A DNA stretch of 64,000 nucleotides, taken from positions 119,327,429 to 119,391,428 of the forward strand of contig CM045770.1 in NCBI GenBank assembly GCA_025200525.1, in the 5' to 3' direction. The DNA comes from Camellia lanceoleosa (Eukaryota > Streptophyta > Magnoliopsida > Ericales > Theaceae). Below the pieces are notes generated by a model. The model did not search any database. It had not been told where the DNA came from and saw only the letters and a program-made list of their open reading frames with translations. Made by a program: the position numbers and the translations under genes. Positions 10,413 through 25,916 of the stretch are shown here, one piece after another (within the stretch, counting starts at the first letter, position 1; every line of letters begins with the position of its first letter).

Positions 10413-11475
10413 TACGAATAAGAACGTAACACACTAAAAATCTCTTTATTGTATTTTTTAAAAATGTAACAATGTAACACTCCAAAAAAACTTCTTAGTG
10501 TACTTTTCCCAAATGTAACATTTCAATGTAATAAACTAAAAAAACTCCTTATTGTACTTTTTCCAAATATAACACTCCAATCAATGTTATCCCAAATATA
10601 ACACTCCAATATAACACATAAAACTACTAAAAAACTTTTTAGTGTATTTTTCCCAAACGTGACACTTATAGTTTGAAATTGTACATTTACTCAAAATTTA
10701 CTACGAAATTTTTGTACTCATTTTGAAATGGTTTGAAGAATCCCACATCTTTTGGAATGGTTTGAAAAAACCTCTATCATTTTTTTTAGAGTGTTACATT
10801 TGAAAAAAAAAAATATTAAGGAGTTTTTTTGTGTGTTACATTGGATATTACACTAAGGAGTTTTTTTTTTTTAGGATTATATTGGAATATTACGTTTGAA
10901 AAAAAGTATACTAAGGAATTTTTTGGAGTATTACATTGGAGTGTTGCACTCAGGAGTTTTTTTTTGGAATATTATATTGGAGTGTTATGTTTGGGAAAAG
11001 TATAATAAAGAGCTTTTTTTTTTTTTTTTTTTGTGTTGCATCAGAGTGTTACTCTAAGGAGTTTTTTTGAAATGTTATTTTGGAGTGTTACGTTTGAAAA
11101 AAATACCATAAGAAATTTTTTTAGAATGTTATTTTCGAGTGTTACGTTTAGAAAACGTACATTAAGGAATTTTTTGAAATGTTATCTTGGAATATTACGT
11201 TTGGAAAAAGTACACGAGTGAGTTTTTTTGGAGTGTTACACTAGGAAGTTTTTTTTGGACCGTTATATTAAAGTGTTATATTTGGAAAAAGTACACTAAG
11301 GAGTTTTTTTGGAGTGTTATATTAGAGTGTTACAATTTTAAATTATACATTTGTCTAAACTTTACTAAGGAGTTTTTGTAGTCCTTTTGAAATGTTTGAA
11401 GAATTATATATTTCAAGTCATTTTTTAGTAATTTTGAAATGTTTGAAGAATCTCACATTTCAAGTCATTCCAAAT
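10413..11475. repeat. Degenerate minisatellite with fold-back organisation
   Basis: A unit built from GGAGTGTTACATTTGG, AAAAAGTACACTAAGG and a T run followed by GGAGTGTTAC recurs with variation. From about 10780 to 11340 it reads in this orientation. From about 10413 to 10660 the reverse complement appears (for example CCCAAATGTAACACTCCAAT). The two arms flank a centre at about 10690-10780, where GAAATGGTTTGAAGAATC-type repeats also occur. Fragments of open frame here are just the repeat read through. Confidence 0.75.
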
Positions 11476-12962
11476 AAAAAAATATTCTCATATGAAAATT
11501 CATCCCAAATTTGATTCTTATAGGTTGTGTATCTTATCTCTCTAGCAAAAAAAGAAGAAGAAAGAAATGTAATAGAAATAAGGATATAATCATAAATTCA
11601 ATTTCCAAATAAAATCAATGGAACTAATTGGCTTATAAGAAAATCTTTGGGACTAAACAAATTATCATTCTTCAAGACGGGATTTGTAGGTAAATTTTAC
11701 ATTTTTTTTGGGTATAATTACTACCAGAAAATAAATATTACAAAAAAAACAAAGATAGAAAATCATAACCATTATACAGTCTGGGTGTTTGAGAAGTTGC
11801 TATTTTAGTAGGTTATTTTAGTTTTTAACTATTTTAAAAGACTAAAATTTTTATATTTGGGGAGATAGTTAGATTTTTTATAGTTAGATGCGATATTTGT
11901 GAGAGAAAAAATGAAATGATTATGAGTTTAATATGATACTTTGTCTTATTAGTTATTTTAACTTATTTTATCTTTTAGTACTATTTTAACCAAAAAAAAA
12001 AAAAAACTAAAAAGCCTTCTTTCCAAACACACCCATTTAATGTGGTTCAAGTAATCACGTATCTTTCTTTTTTGGAATCTATTATATTTAAGTCCTGTGA
12101 TTACACATTATTTATTGCCACAAAAATATAATTGTTGCACAGAGTAAAAGGTTTTTATAAAGTGAGCTGAAGCACAGTAATTTTGTTATTTTTAAGTAGA
12201 TTCAAGCTCTATCTAACTGATAAATTTCGTAGAAATCATCCAATGTAGCAGACTATTTTACTAGTTTTGCCCAAGATACAACAACTTGGCTATACGCCGT
12301 GTTAGTTAAACCTCGCTGTACAAGAGATTAAACCAAAAACTCTTTTAACGAAACACTTATAAATTGTCTAAAAATTTGTATGGAAAATATAGCACAAAAG
12401 GGCACAAATATAAAAAATGAAAAAGATTATGGTACACACCCCTTAATTAGTGTATATTATATATACCTTATAACTAAAAAAGTAATGACACAATTTCATA
12501 CTTCTTGAGTCATAATTAAAAAGAAAAAAAAATCATAACCAATTACTACATTAGGCATAATCAAAAATCTCATGAATTATAATTAAAATAATATCATAAC
12601 TAAAAAATAAAATAAAAAAATTAATCATAATTAAAAAAAATAACATAATTAAAAAAGCACATATAGTATATCCTTTCAAAGGAGTGTATAGTAAAATTTT
12701 CCTAAAAACATATATGGAGCCATAAAAGAAGAGGCTCGATTACCCTAACTTTAGGCTCTCTTCAGCACACAGTCAACCGACTCACCAAGTCGGTGAAAAC
12801 AAGAGAAATAATTTAGTTTGTTTGCATTTAAAATTCTAATATATAAAGTGAAAGTAGTTGCTGGTGCACCATCTGTTTAATAATAAAAACTCTCATCACT
12901 TGAACATCCCACATTATATGTGTATTTTTATTTTTCATTATTCTTATAATATTATTTAATTT
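11476..12962. other. Intergenic with MITE-like palindromes
   Basis: No gene is seen. Two inverted-repeat segments are likely: 11782-12035 has ends TGGGTGTTTG and CAAACACACCCA, and about 12408-12707 has ATTATGGTACACACCCC near its left end, matched inversely by GAGTGTATAGTAAAAT on the right. The second resembles the element at 22440-23012. Target duplications are not clear. Confidence 0.45.
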
Positions 12963-13957
12963 TGTTAGGTTTTAATAATTAGTAATTTCATTTGATAAAA
13001 TTTCTTTCAGTTTGTAATTTTATTCACTTTTTTTTTGTTTCAGTGAGGTTATGAGTGTTTATGTGCAAATCCAACCCAAATTGTGTTTATGCAGATGAGT
13101 TTGTGATCTTAATTCTTTTTATGTTTACTACTTCGCTAACTATGCAGTGCTTCCGAAGCAAAAAGTAAAAATACAGTTGAAGTTGTTTGACCGCTCGAAT
13201 GGTCATTTGTGTGCTTGAGTGGACAAAAGGATCATCAAGTACTTTTACAGAGTGCCTAAACTTTATGGAAGAAAGTTTTACCGCTCGAGCAGTCGACTTA
13301 TATGTTTCGCACCGCCTTTACTCATACCGCTCGAGTGGTCTTTGGCTCTATTTTCTATAAAATGTGTAATTCGCTATTTTTAGGGTTTAAACTTTCCAAA
13401 ATTTTAGAGAGAAAGAAAAGACAAAATGTTTTCTATTGGAGGTTGTTTTATATGAGTTTCTTGGTGTATAGAAGGTAATCGATTGATCAGCGAACTACAT
13501 ATTGTCTAACATTAAGGGTTCTTCTTATTATTTCATTCACAAAAGAGAGAGGTATTCTTTGGTGGATTTTGGGAAATTTGAGCCTGAAGTTTTGGTAGAT
13601 TCCAAAATGGCTTATTGTCATGGATTCGACATCAACGTTGTGGATTTAACGTTGGATAAGACAATTATGAGGTGAAAACGGTGGTAGAAGAGACATATCG
13701 GGTTTGGTTCAATTCGAGTGTGGATTCGTTAGGTAATTGAGAGTACTTTTGTATAATTTTTTAATGTTTTCTTAGTAGATTGTTTTGTGGCTTTGGTCCA
13801 TTATTTTTTTATCACAATTGGAAGCACTTCAATTGTGATTTTTTCATGTTAAATCGGTGTGATGATTTGTCTTAATTATTTGATTGAAAATGTTATTTAT
13901 TATTTTAAATTGAAATATAATCACGAATTAATATATCGAAAAATTTTAAAATTTTCA
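12963..13957 (+). repeat. Solo LTR, Sirevirus-type
   Basis: Starts TGTTAGGTTTTAATAATT and ends at about AAAATTTTCA. It is similar along its length to the minus-strand solo LTR at 49723-50696: same start, CTCGAG-type motifs (13193-13345), TATA box CTATAAAATG (about 13357), a TTCGACATC-containing block, and TCACAATTGGAAGCACTTCAATTGTGA. No internal region or second LTR adjoins it. The possible target duplication (AATTT / ATCTT) is poor, so the right end is approximate. Confidence 0.72.
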
Positions 13958-13984
13958 ATCTTCGATGCATGTGCGGACAGCTAG

Positions 13985-14840
13985 TATTTTATAATTCTAA
14001 CATGTTTAAATCTCAAACTTTTTTCATTCTACTACTTATTGGGATGACCTAAATAAGTATACTTTTTTTTTTTTACGAAAAGATGTGCAGGAAAGTAGAG
14101 ATGTTATGTGATGGAAAAAAGATAAAAAGATAAATTATTTTGTAGTAGCCAAACTTGGCCTTAGTTTGTCTCCATTTGAAAAACACAATCTTCTATTATT
14201 TTTATTTTCTTATTATTATCCAAATCAAAATAACATAAATATACCTTTTAATATTAAAGTACCTTGTGCTTAAAATATGCACCAACATTTTGAATGGCTA
14301 CTAATATTTTCCAATACAAAATTTGAATTTTTATAGTGGCAAACGCACATCAACGGTCTAGATCTTTCACATGTTGATTTTGAGTCGTCTAACATCTTTT
14401 TTCTCTAGCTTAGAGTCGGTGTGAATGGAATAAAGAGTAGATTTTATATTATTGAAGGAATACATCCCACCATCCAAGGCATTATTGTCCTTGTTTTTTA
14501 TTTTATTTATCATTATTTTTTGAAGGTTTTAAATGCACTCAATAAAGTCTTATACTTTTTTTTTCCCCATATATGGGTGTAGAGATAAGGTTTGTATTTG
14601 GCAGTATCCAGATTTAGCTAATATTCTGTTAAAAAAGACTTAAGCTAATATATGCCGTTTATGTAACTTTAATATTTTTTGGATATAATATTTTATGAAA
14701 ATGTGTAAAATTATTTTATGTGTTTCATTTTAAAGTTAAAACAACTATTAAACACTAATATCATTTGAATATATGATTTGGTGGTTGGACTACTTTGAAG
14801 GAGTTGAGAAAAAAAGAAAACAATGTTGGATTGACCAAAT
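13985..14840. other. Intergenic, no gene recognised
   Basis: AT-rich sequence with long T runs. I see no coding motif, RNA gene or clear repeat. Confidence 0.5.
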
Positions 14841-14844
14841 GGTT

Positions 14845-15507
14845 AGGTGCTGTTTGGTATGTTTGCAATTTATTGTATTTTAGTTTACAGAAAACAATAA
14901 ACATGTTTAGTATACAAATATTTTAAAATTTTATTTGGAAAACAAGTGAAAATGAGAGGCAACGGGAGTTGGATACTAGCCATAGCTAGTAGCTAAAGGT
15001 GGTTGCTACCAATGAGAGGCAATTGGCAGTGGTCACAAGTGGTTATTGGTGAGAGAAGTGGTGGCGGAAAGGGATTGTTGATGGTCGAAGATGGTGACCG
15101 GTCAACCACTTAAGGTGGTAGTTGAAGGTGACTTTTAAGAAAATGTGGTGGCCAAAGGTAGTTACCGCCATTGAAAGGTGATGGGTGGTGATGGTAAGTG
15201 GTTGGTGGTTGAGAGAGGTGGTGGCTAGATGTGGTTGGTGGAGGTCATTAATGATAGTAGTTGGTAGTAATGAGTAATGGGTGATAGTCAAAAAAGAGAG
15301 ACAGAGAAGAAGAAAAAAAAAAGAGGTAAAATCAACTTTTTTGTGTTTTCAAAATTTAATATAAATTGTTTACCTTTTGAAACCGAAGACAGAAATCAAA
15401 CAAATTTTTGTTTATAACTTTCAAAAAATAACAATTTTTTTGTTTATAACTTTCAAAAAATTTATAAATACAAAAAAACTATAAATATAAACGTTACTAA
15501 ACATGCC
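14845..15507. mobile_element. Probable non-autonomous DNA transposon
   Basis: The left end GGTGCTGTTTGGTATGTTT is matched inversely by the right end (minus strand GGGCATGTTTAGTAACGTTT). The interior is rich in GGTGGTGG/GGTGGTTG-type repeats, which create a spurious minus-strand frame. The target duplication is not clear. Confidence 0.45.
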
Positions 15508-19701
<4,194 letters not shown>

Positions 19702-20781
19702 GCAATTCAGTCCAAGCAAGTTCTGAGATTGTATTGAATAAGAAGATATAAAAAGGAAGTATAATCCTTAATTGTGGTGTTTTAGTAATGCATCAATCTC
19801 TCACAATCCAAGCAGATCAGTGACTATACTATTTTGATCAATGTTTTATATAGGCATATGCGAATACGCATGTGCACAGGCATACACACAGTCCATAATC
19901 ACCTTTCGTTACAAGTTCAGTGCAGTTTCTCAAAATCACCAAATTGCATAACACAAATAAGGTTCAATTTGTGTTATTTAAAAGTAGATTCGAAGATGAT
20001 ACCACAATCCTGTTGTCATATATTTTTACATCCAGCTATTGCAACAACATGAATCCTTTATTTAAATTTTTTTTATTTTTTATTTTAAAGTTAAGATACC
20101 ACCTTAAAGAATCCTATTGCTAATGCAACTTTGACTGAGTAGTGAAACATGAAACAATTTGAAATTGCTGTCACAATTGAATAAGCCTAAAAGTCTTGAG
20201 AAACATACCTGTGGTTGACGTCTTCCATTAAAATGTCTCTAGCTAGAGTTCTACGGATCTGGATTCTCTCCATCCATTACATGAATGGAATGGGAGATGT
20301 CCATTTCAAAATCAATGGTTGTAAAATAGCTACATCAAAATATATTTATTTCAACTTCGAAGACACTTACAAAGGAGATTTTAAGATTCAAATTGACTTA
20401 ATAATTCTCAACCATTGATTTTGATTTTAATTTTAATGATGTGTCACATTCTTATACATTGAAATAGAGATTTCCATCTAATAATGTAATAGAGAGGATC
20501 TAAATCCAGCTTTCACCAATTCAACTCAAAGTAATTAGTGTTAGGGAGGGCTTCAACTTTTGTACGTATACTTATGCTTGTGACAATCAGTCCACTATCA
20601 ACAGTTAGTCTGCAGAGAATACAACTTACAAGTGTAGATTTCTTGGCCTAACAATCCCCCAAGAACCACCCTGACGAGACTCGGGCTCTAATACCTACTT
20701 CTTGGTCCCAACTTTCACCAGTTTACCCAAAACCAATTGCTATTAGAGTGAACTTTACGTTTTTTTTATCAACAATGCTAG
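19702..20781. other. 3' flank of the carboxypeptidase gene, no gene recognised
   Basis: The probable 3' UTR starts here, with AATAAG near 19737 as a possible polyadenylation signal. Further right is AT-rich DNA without a coding motif. Confidence 0.5.
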
Positions 20782-20868
20782 GTGGCCCGAATTTTCTTAG
20801 CTCGAATGTCTCAAAAAGGCATCGTTTTGACACATTTGAGCCATTCAGGTCACACAAATTCGGGCCAC
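20782..20868. repeat. Short fold-back palindrome
   Basis: GTGGCCCGAATTT at the left is matched by AAATTCGGGCCAC at the right. The inner parts also pair (CGAATGTCTCAAA with TTTGAGCCATTCAG, imperfectly), giving an 87-bp near-complete hairpin with a short loop. It may be a tiny MITE or a small-RNA hairpin source. Confidence 0.6.
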
Positions 20869-21713
20869 TAATCATTTTTCGTTTTATATTTGAACTTGTG
20901 TTCGTAGCGGTCAATCCAACATAGTAGATTGGTGGACCCCAAAACCAAACAACCAATGTTTACATCCATGTAGTTTTGGCCTCTCAAGCCTCATTCCCAA
21001 AGATTCATCATGCTCAAATTCTTGTAAATGTCACATGCAATCATATAAAATGAAACTCCAATTTAAACATGGAACCATAGCTCCTTTCATTAAAAGGGTT
21101 GTCTAACTAGGGTTTTCTTGCTCTCTCTTAACATGAATTAGATCAAATTCTTTCTAACAAAATTCTGGTTATTCAACAGTTCTAACTAATTTCTTCTAAA
21201 TTAAATAAAAATGGCGTATGTTTAGGGATGAATCTCACACCTCAATTTGAATTTTCTACGAAATTCCTTAGATTTCTTCCATTTTCCTTTCCAGTTCCCG
21301 CACTTCACATCCTGTTCATCCAAACAGATGACTGCTCTATAAGTCTTAAAATGTGGAAATTTTCCAAAATCACCTATAATTTATTCTACGTTAGCTCTCT
21401 TTAATGTGAGGCGCTGTTTGAAAACTTGGAATTGGTTTGCTAAAAGGAATATTCATGTAAGTGAAAAGAAAAACTGTTGTCCTTTTATATTTTCCTACCA
21501 TGAAATTGTGGAGAAATGAGCTAAAACTAAAAATTAATCACATTTTTATTTGGTAAGACTAGAAAATAGTGGAAAAAAATTGGTTAGATTTCACTTATAT
21601 TCACATTTCAATATGAGAGAAGTTGAAAGACTTGTAAGATCTATCACGAGTGCTGTTTCGATGATCTCAGCTACTTATTTTGTAAGTCTTTCAATATATA
21701 TATAAGGGAAAGC
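20869..21713. other. Intergenic, no gene recognised
   Basis: AT-rich sequence. No coding motif or clear element is visible. Confidence 0.45.
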
Positions 21714-22301
21714 CAGGGTCGGCACTGGCCTAAGGCTAGTAAGGCCTGTGCTTTAGGCCCCAAAATTTTGACCCAAAAATAGGGTTTCCAAATTTAATAA
21801 AATGTTATAGGCTCAATATTTTTTTTTAGGATCAATTTAAAGGGTCCTAAAATATTTTATTGGGTCCATGTATGGTTTAGCCCATATTTATTTATAAGTG
21901 TAGTTTGATCCATATTTATTAAAATGAAAATATATATTAAAAAAAATAGTTGGGCTTAAGAAGAACAATACATATAATATATGGGCTATAATATTTTTTT
22001 TTAACCTTATTTATCTATTAGATTTTAGTGGAATAAATAATTTTGCCTAATTTTTATACCTAGGTCTTTATCAGTCATAATTGAATAATTTTTTCCTAAT
22101 TTTTTTGTTCTAATTTTGTTTCATTAAATTGTTTTGTTTATAATTTTAATAATTATATGTGCAAGTAAATTTTTTTGTGGTTACAAACAAATAAAAAAGT
22201 TGTAATTTATCATTTTATCCATGAACTTTTTTTTTTTCATTGTAAGAGGGGCTCCATTTCTGAAATTTGTCTTAGGCCCCTAAATCTCAGGGCCGGCCTT
22301 G
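21714..22301. mobile_element. Non-autonomous hAT-type element
   Basis: The left end CAGGGTCGGCACTG and the inverted right end CAAGGCCGGCCCTG form the terminal repeat, with GCCTAAGG/TTAGGCCCC blocks just inside. The flanking octamers GGGAAAGC (21706-21713) and GAGAAAGC (22302-22309) match at 7 of 8, as expected for a hAT target duplication. The 588-bp interior has no coding capacity. Confidence 0.8.
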
Positions 22302-22439
22302 GAGAAAGCCTATGTGGATATGCACTCTACCATAAACTAGTGTAATTTTATTATAAAATTTTGCAACATCAATTACAAAATGTGTAACCTCGACACAAAT
22401 TGACATAACGAAAAATGTCGTAACCAAATCATAAACTTT

Positions 22440-23012
22440 TAGGAAATGCTATGATACAGCCTACAAAAGGTGTATACCATATGCACCCGTATTACGCAAT
22501 TTCGTGATATATGTTATGCATTTTTGTAATAATGTTACACATTGTTTTTAATAGAATTATGATAATTTGTGGTTCATAAATGAAATTATACATTTTGTGG
22601 TAAAATTACGCATTCTTTTGGGTAATGCTACACATTTTTTGGTCAGAAAATGTTTGAATAAAAAATATATATAACATTACCACATGATATGTAACTTAAT
22701 TTATGAATCACAAATTATTGTAATTCTATCAAAAAATTATTTAACACTTACCACAAAAATACATAACATAAATCACAAAAATGTATAATAGGTGGATACG
22801 ATACACATTCTTTAAGCTATGTTTGGTTGGGAGATTTGCAGAGGAATTTGGATAGGAAAGGAAAAATGTAGATAAAATGTGAATAAAATATAACTATATT
22901 TCACTTAGTTTCCTACACATTTCACACACATTTTTCCTTTTTCTTTCCAAATCTCTTCCCAAATCCGCCAACTAAATACAACCTTAAGGGGGTGTGTACC
23001 ATAGAATTTCCC
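22440..23012. mobile_element. MITE-like inverted-repeat element interrupted by a second MITE
   Basis: The left end GGAAATGCTATGATACA is matched inversely by the right end (minus strand GGAAATTCTATGGTACA). The interior is a palindrome of ATTACGCA/TGCGTAAT-like segments. It is split by the element at 22815-22983. Confidence 0.55.
22815..22983. mobile_element. Tourist-like MITE nested in the preceding element
   Basis: Ends AGCTATGTTTGGTTGG and CCAACTAAATACAACC, flanked by TTA at 22812-22814 and 22984-22986. It is the same family as the intron-1 MITE at 16380-16537. Confidence 0.65.
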
Positions 23013-23732
23013 TTATATCAATTAAATTTTCAAAAGAGCTCAATATAATTATATTAAAATTATGAGATTTATTATATTTTCTCTAATTTAACGGGGGATT
23101 AATGTAATTTACCCTTGAAGTTTTTATTGTGGGATCAAAGCTTTGGTGAATCCTGGCCATCAATTTCAAGTTCTAGGTGTTTATTTTGTTTATTTATTTA
23201 TTTTTTGAATTCCTAGTATTACTAATTTTAAATTTACACCATACAATTTGTATACAAATTAATTTTTTGACAACTTCTCATCACAAATAGCATTACTGTT
23301 AATTGTTTCATTAGGTGAGTATTTCTCTCAACTTCCAAGTTCCAGGTTAACTAAGTCCACTACCTGTTTTAATCCATGATGAAGAGCCCACAACTCTGCA
23401 TCAATGCAAGAAGTGGCCCCAGTATTTCTACAAAAACCTTATCTGCCTCTTATCTTTCTAAGCTATCCTAATTAGGGCCGCGGACGAATCAAATCAAACT
23501 TTTTAATATTCAAGCTTATTTATTAAAAATTAATTGAGTTTGAGCTTGAGGTAAACTCAAGTCAAGCTTAAATAATTGAGCTCAAGCTTGGCTCGAACTA
23601 GCTCAAGTACATAAATGAGCTAAAAAAAAAAAAAAATTAAACTTGAATTAATTTACTTATTAAGATAAAAAAAAAATTATGAAATATAAAAGAATGCCTA
23701 TATTAACTAACAAATTTTGTTAATCAATTCTC

Positions 23733-24861
23733 CATATGGGGAAAATTATCAGGAAATCCCATTTGGGAGAGTTTTGGATTGAGAGATCCCTTCTTTTTTT
23801 TTTTTTTTTTTTAATACTCTCACCAGTCCTATTTGTATGGTAATGTTTACTAGCAAATCTCGTGCATTGTTGGGGTGTGGACTTTGTTACTTTTTTACCC
23901 TTGTATTGTATGTAATGTGTTTGGTAACAAAATAGAAACACCACATCAACAACATTAACCATCCCACACCCATTACCCCCACACCACACAACCCCCACCC
24001 ATCTATACAAACCATTCACACAACACCTGCCACACAAAAACAAAAACTAACCACACCAGCTCCCCACTTTTGAATAAACAGAACCTACACGAAAAAAAAA
24101 AACCCAAACACACTAGTTACCCCGAGACATCACCAACCACAACCCCTAACCCTCCTAACACACACCCACATCATCACAACGACCCCAACACACACCTATA
24201 TCATCACAACGGGATATCGGATGCCGTTCACATTGCAATCCACACCACCAAATCACCTCCTACAAATCCACCAACAAGATTGCCTCCTTTATCAGCCCCA
24301 ACCAAATGTGGTACACCGACAAACACCCCCTAACCCCAAAACAATTGATTCTCCTAACAGTTTAATTACCTAGTCGTTGCCACTGGTTTGGCCTCAGAAC
24401 CCCAATCACAACGACCGGGGAGGTTGATGACTGCCCATGCAACGGAAGATGAACAGTTTTTGGCCAACGTCGGCGAGTGATGGTTTTCTGAACCTTCCAC
24501 CACATCACCATGTTTATCAAATGGTGTTCACTATGTGGACCTATCATTAGTTTTAGATACGGGTTGGGTTTACCCGACAGAATTTCTGCCACAAACAAAA
24601 AATTGGCCAAAAACTGGGCTTCGGTGTGGTGATGTGGTTGGACCAATCCAACATACCAACATAAAAAAGTCTATAGGACACTTTTCCAATACGTGGCGGC
24701 CCGCCATTTACGCAATCTAAACAACTCAACATTAAATTTATTAACTATGGGCAAAAACATAATACAATAAAAAATGGGACTTCTGAGATCATCATAAAAC
24801 AATTGGGACTGAATGGTTTACAATTCATCCATATGGGATTTATAGGTCAATTCCCCATATG
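23733..24861. mobile_element. Non-autonomous element with long terminal inverted repeats
   Basis: The left arm starts CATATGGGGAAAATTATCAG and the inverted right arm reads CATATGGGGAATTGACCTAT. The CATATGGGGAA core and AAATCCCAT-type blocks are shared. Between them are low-complexity ACACC/CATCACAACG repeats but no transposase. It resembles Mutator-type non-autonomous elements; the 9-bp duplication was not found, so the class is uncertain. Confidence 0.5.
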
Positions 24862-24956
24862 TAAATTTATACAAACACCAAACACAAATAGAAAAATAAA
24901 ATAAATTATTAAAAATTTATTTGATATATTATTAAAAGTAAATATTAATTTATTTT

Positions 24957-25845
24957 TGTTAGGACCCTTCTTGTTGTCAAATTCCATGGACAAACTTGGG
25001 TTTAAATTGAGTAGTAATTTTCCTGTTTTGGTCTTCCCACTCGAGTGGGCGAAGTGGTGCTCGAGCAGAGATTTCACTCTCACAGTATTTTGCTCGTCTG
25101 CAAAATATACTGAGTGGTGTGTTTTTACGCTCGAGCGTGAACCCTGGTTTGGATCACGCGATATAAAGTCCCCGCTCGAGCGTCCATTCCTATGCTTGAG
25201 TAGACCTCGCGATCTCAGCCTCTATAAAATCTCAAGTTGCTTCAAATCTAGGATTACGTTTTCTAGATCTTCTTTAAGGGTTTTAGGGTTTCCTTTTAGA
25301 GGATATTTTTTTGGTTTTCCTTGATGTTTGATTGAGTTTAAACTCATGTTCTTATAAGCACACATCAAGGAGTTTGTTTGATCTTCTTTGAGAGCATTCT
25401 TCTTCGATGGAATCCGAAGATTCAAGCACAAAGTAATCAAAAGGAGTTTGATGCTATGTGCAGTCGTTGATTCGACAATAGATGTTGTGGATTCAACATC
25501 AATCTAATTAATTTCGAGTGAAGGTTACGGTAAAAGACATACAGAAGATTTGAAAACAAATTGGAAGCGTTTGGGTAATTTGTTTGGTATCTTTGTAATA
25601 TTTCTTTCTTCAGTAGTGGATTGATTTGTGGCGTTTCACCCGTGGTTTTTTTTATCACAATTGAAGGTGCTTCAATTGTGGTTTTTCCACGTAAAAATCG
25701 TTTGTGTCGATTTATTGTTTTCTGAAACAACAATCTAAATCACTTTCGTACATGCTTGATGATTTAGATTGTGAGTTTTAATTGGTTGGGAATTAAATTA
25801 AAACAATTTAATCTTGATCTAATCACGAATGACTTAGGTTTTTCA
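24957..25845 (+). repeat. 5' LTR of the Sirevirus
   Basis: The 889-bp LTR begins TGTTAGGACCC and ends TTTTTCA. It has a CTCGAG-type palindrome array at 25044-25203, TATA box at 25223-25228, an inverted repeat with CACAATTGAAGGTGCTTCAA, and AATCATCAAGC-type sequence near the end. It matches the 3' LTR along its length. Confidence 0.9.
25223..25228 (+). promoter_or_regulatory. TATA box of the 5' LTR
   Basis: TATAAA lies about 20 bp after the last CTCGAG-type motif; the same arrangement appears in the 3' LTR (37599-37605). Confidence 0.65.
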
Positions 25846-25847
25846 AT

Positions 25848-25859
25848 TGGTATCAGAGC
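25848..25859 (+). promoter_or_regulatory. Primer-binding site, initiator tRNA-Met
   Basis: TGGTATCAGAGC starts 2 bp after the 5' LTR, the standard tRNA-Met complement of plant copia elements. Confidence 0.93.
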
Positions 25860-25916
25860 GGGTCACTCTTTGTTTTTATCAAAACTAAAGGATTGTGATT
25901 TTATGTGATTGATGAT

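Noticed and set aside
11033..11381. Open frames with repeated FFW/SVT segments
   Set aside because: They only translate the minisatellite units.
15043..15291. His/Thr-rich minus frame
   Set aside because: Arises from GGTGGTTG-type repeats inside a non-coding element with inverted ends.
24070..24333. Pro/His/Thr-rich frame resembling a cell-wall protein
   Set aside because: Low-complexity ACACC/CATCAC repeats inside a long-TIR element; no signal peptide or extensin-type SPPPP repeats.
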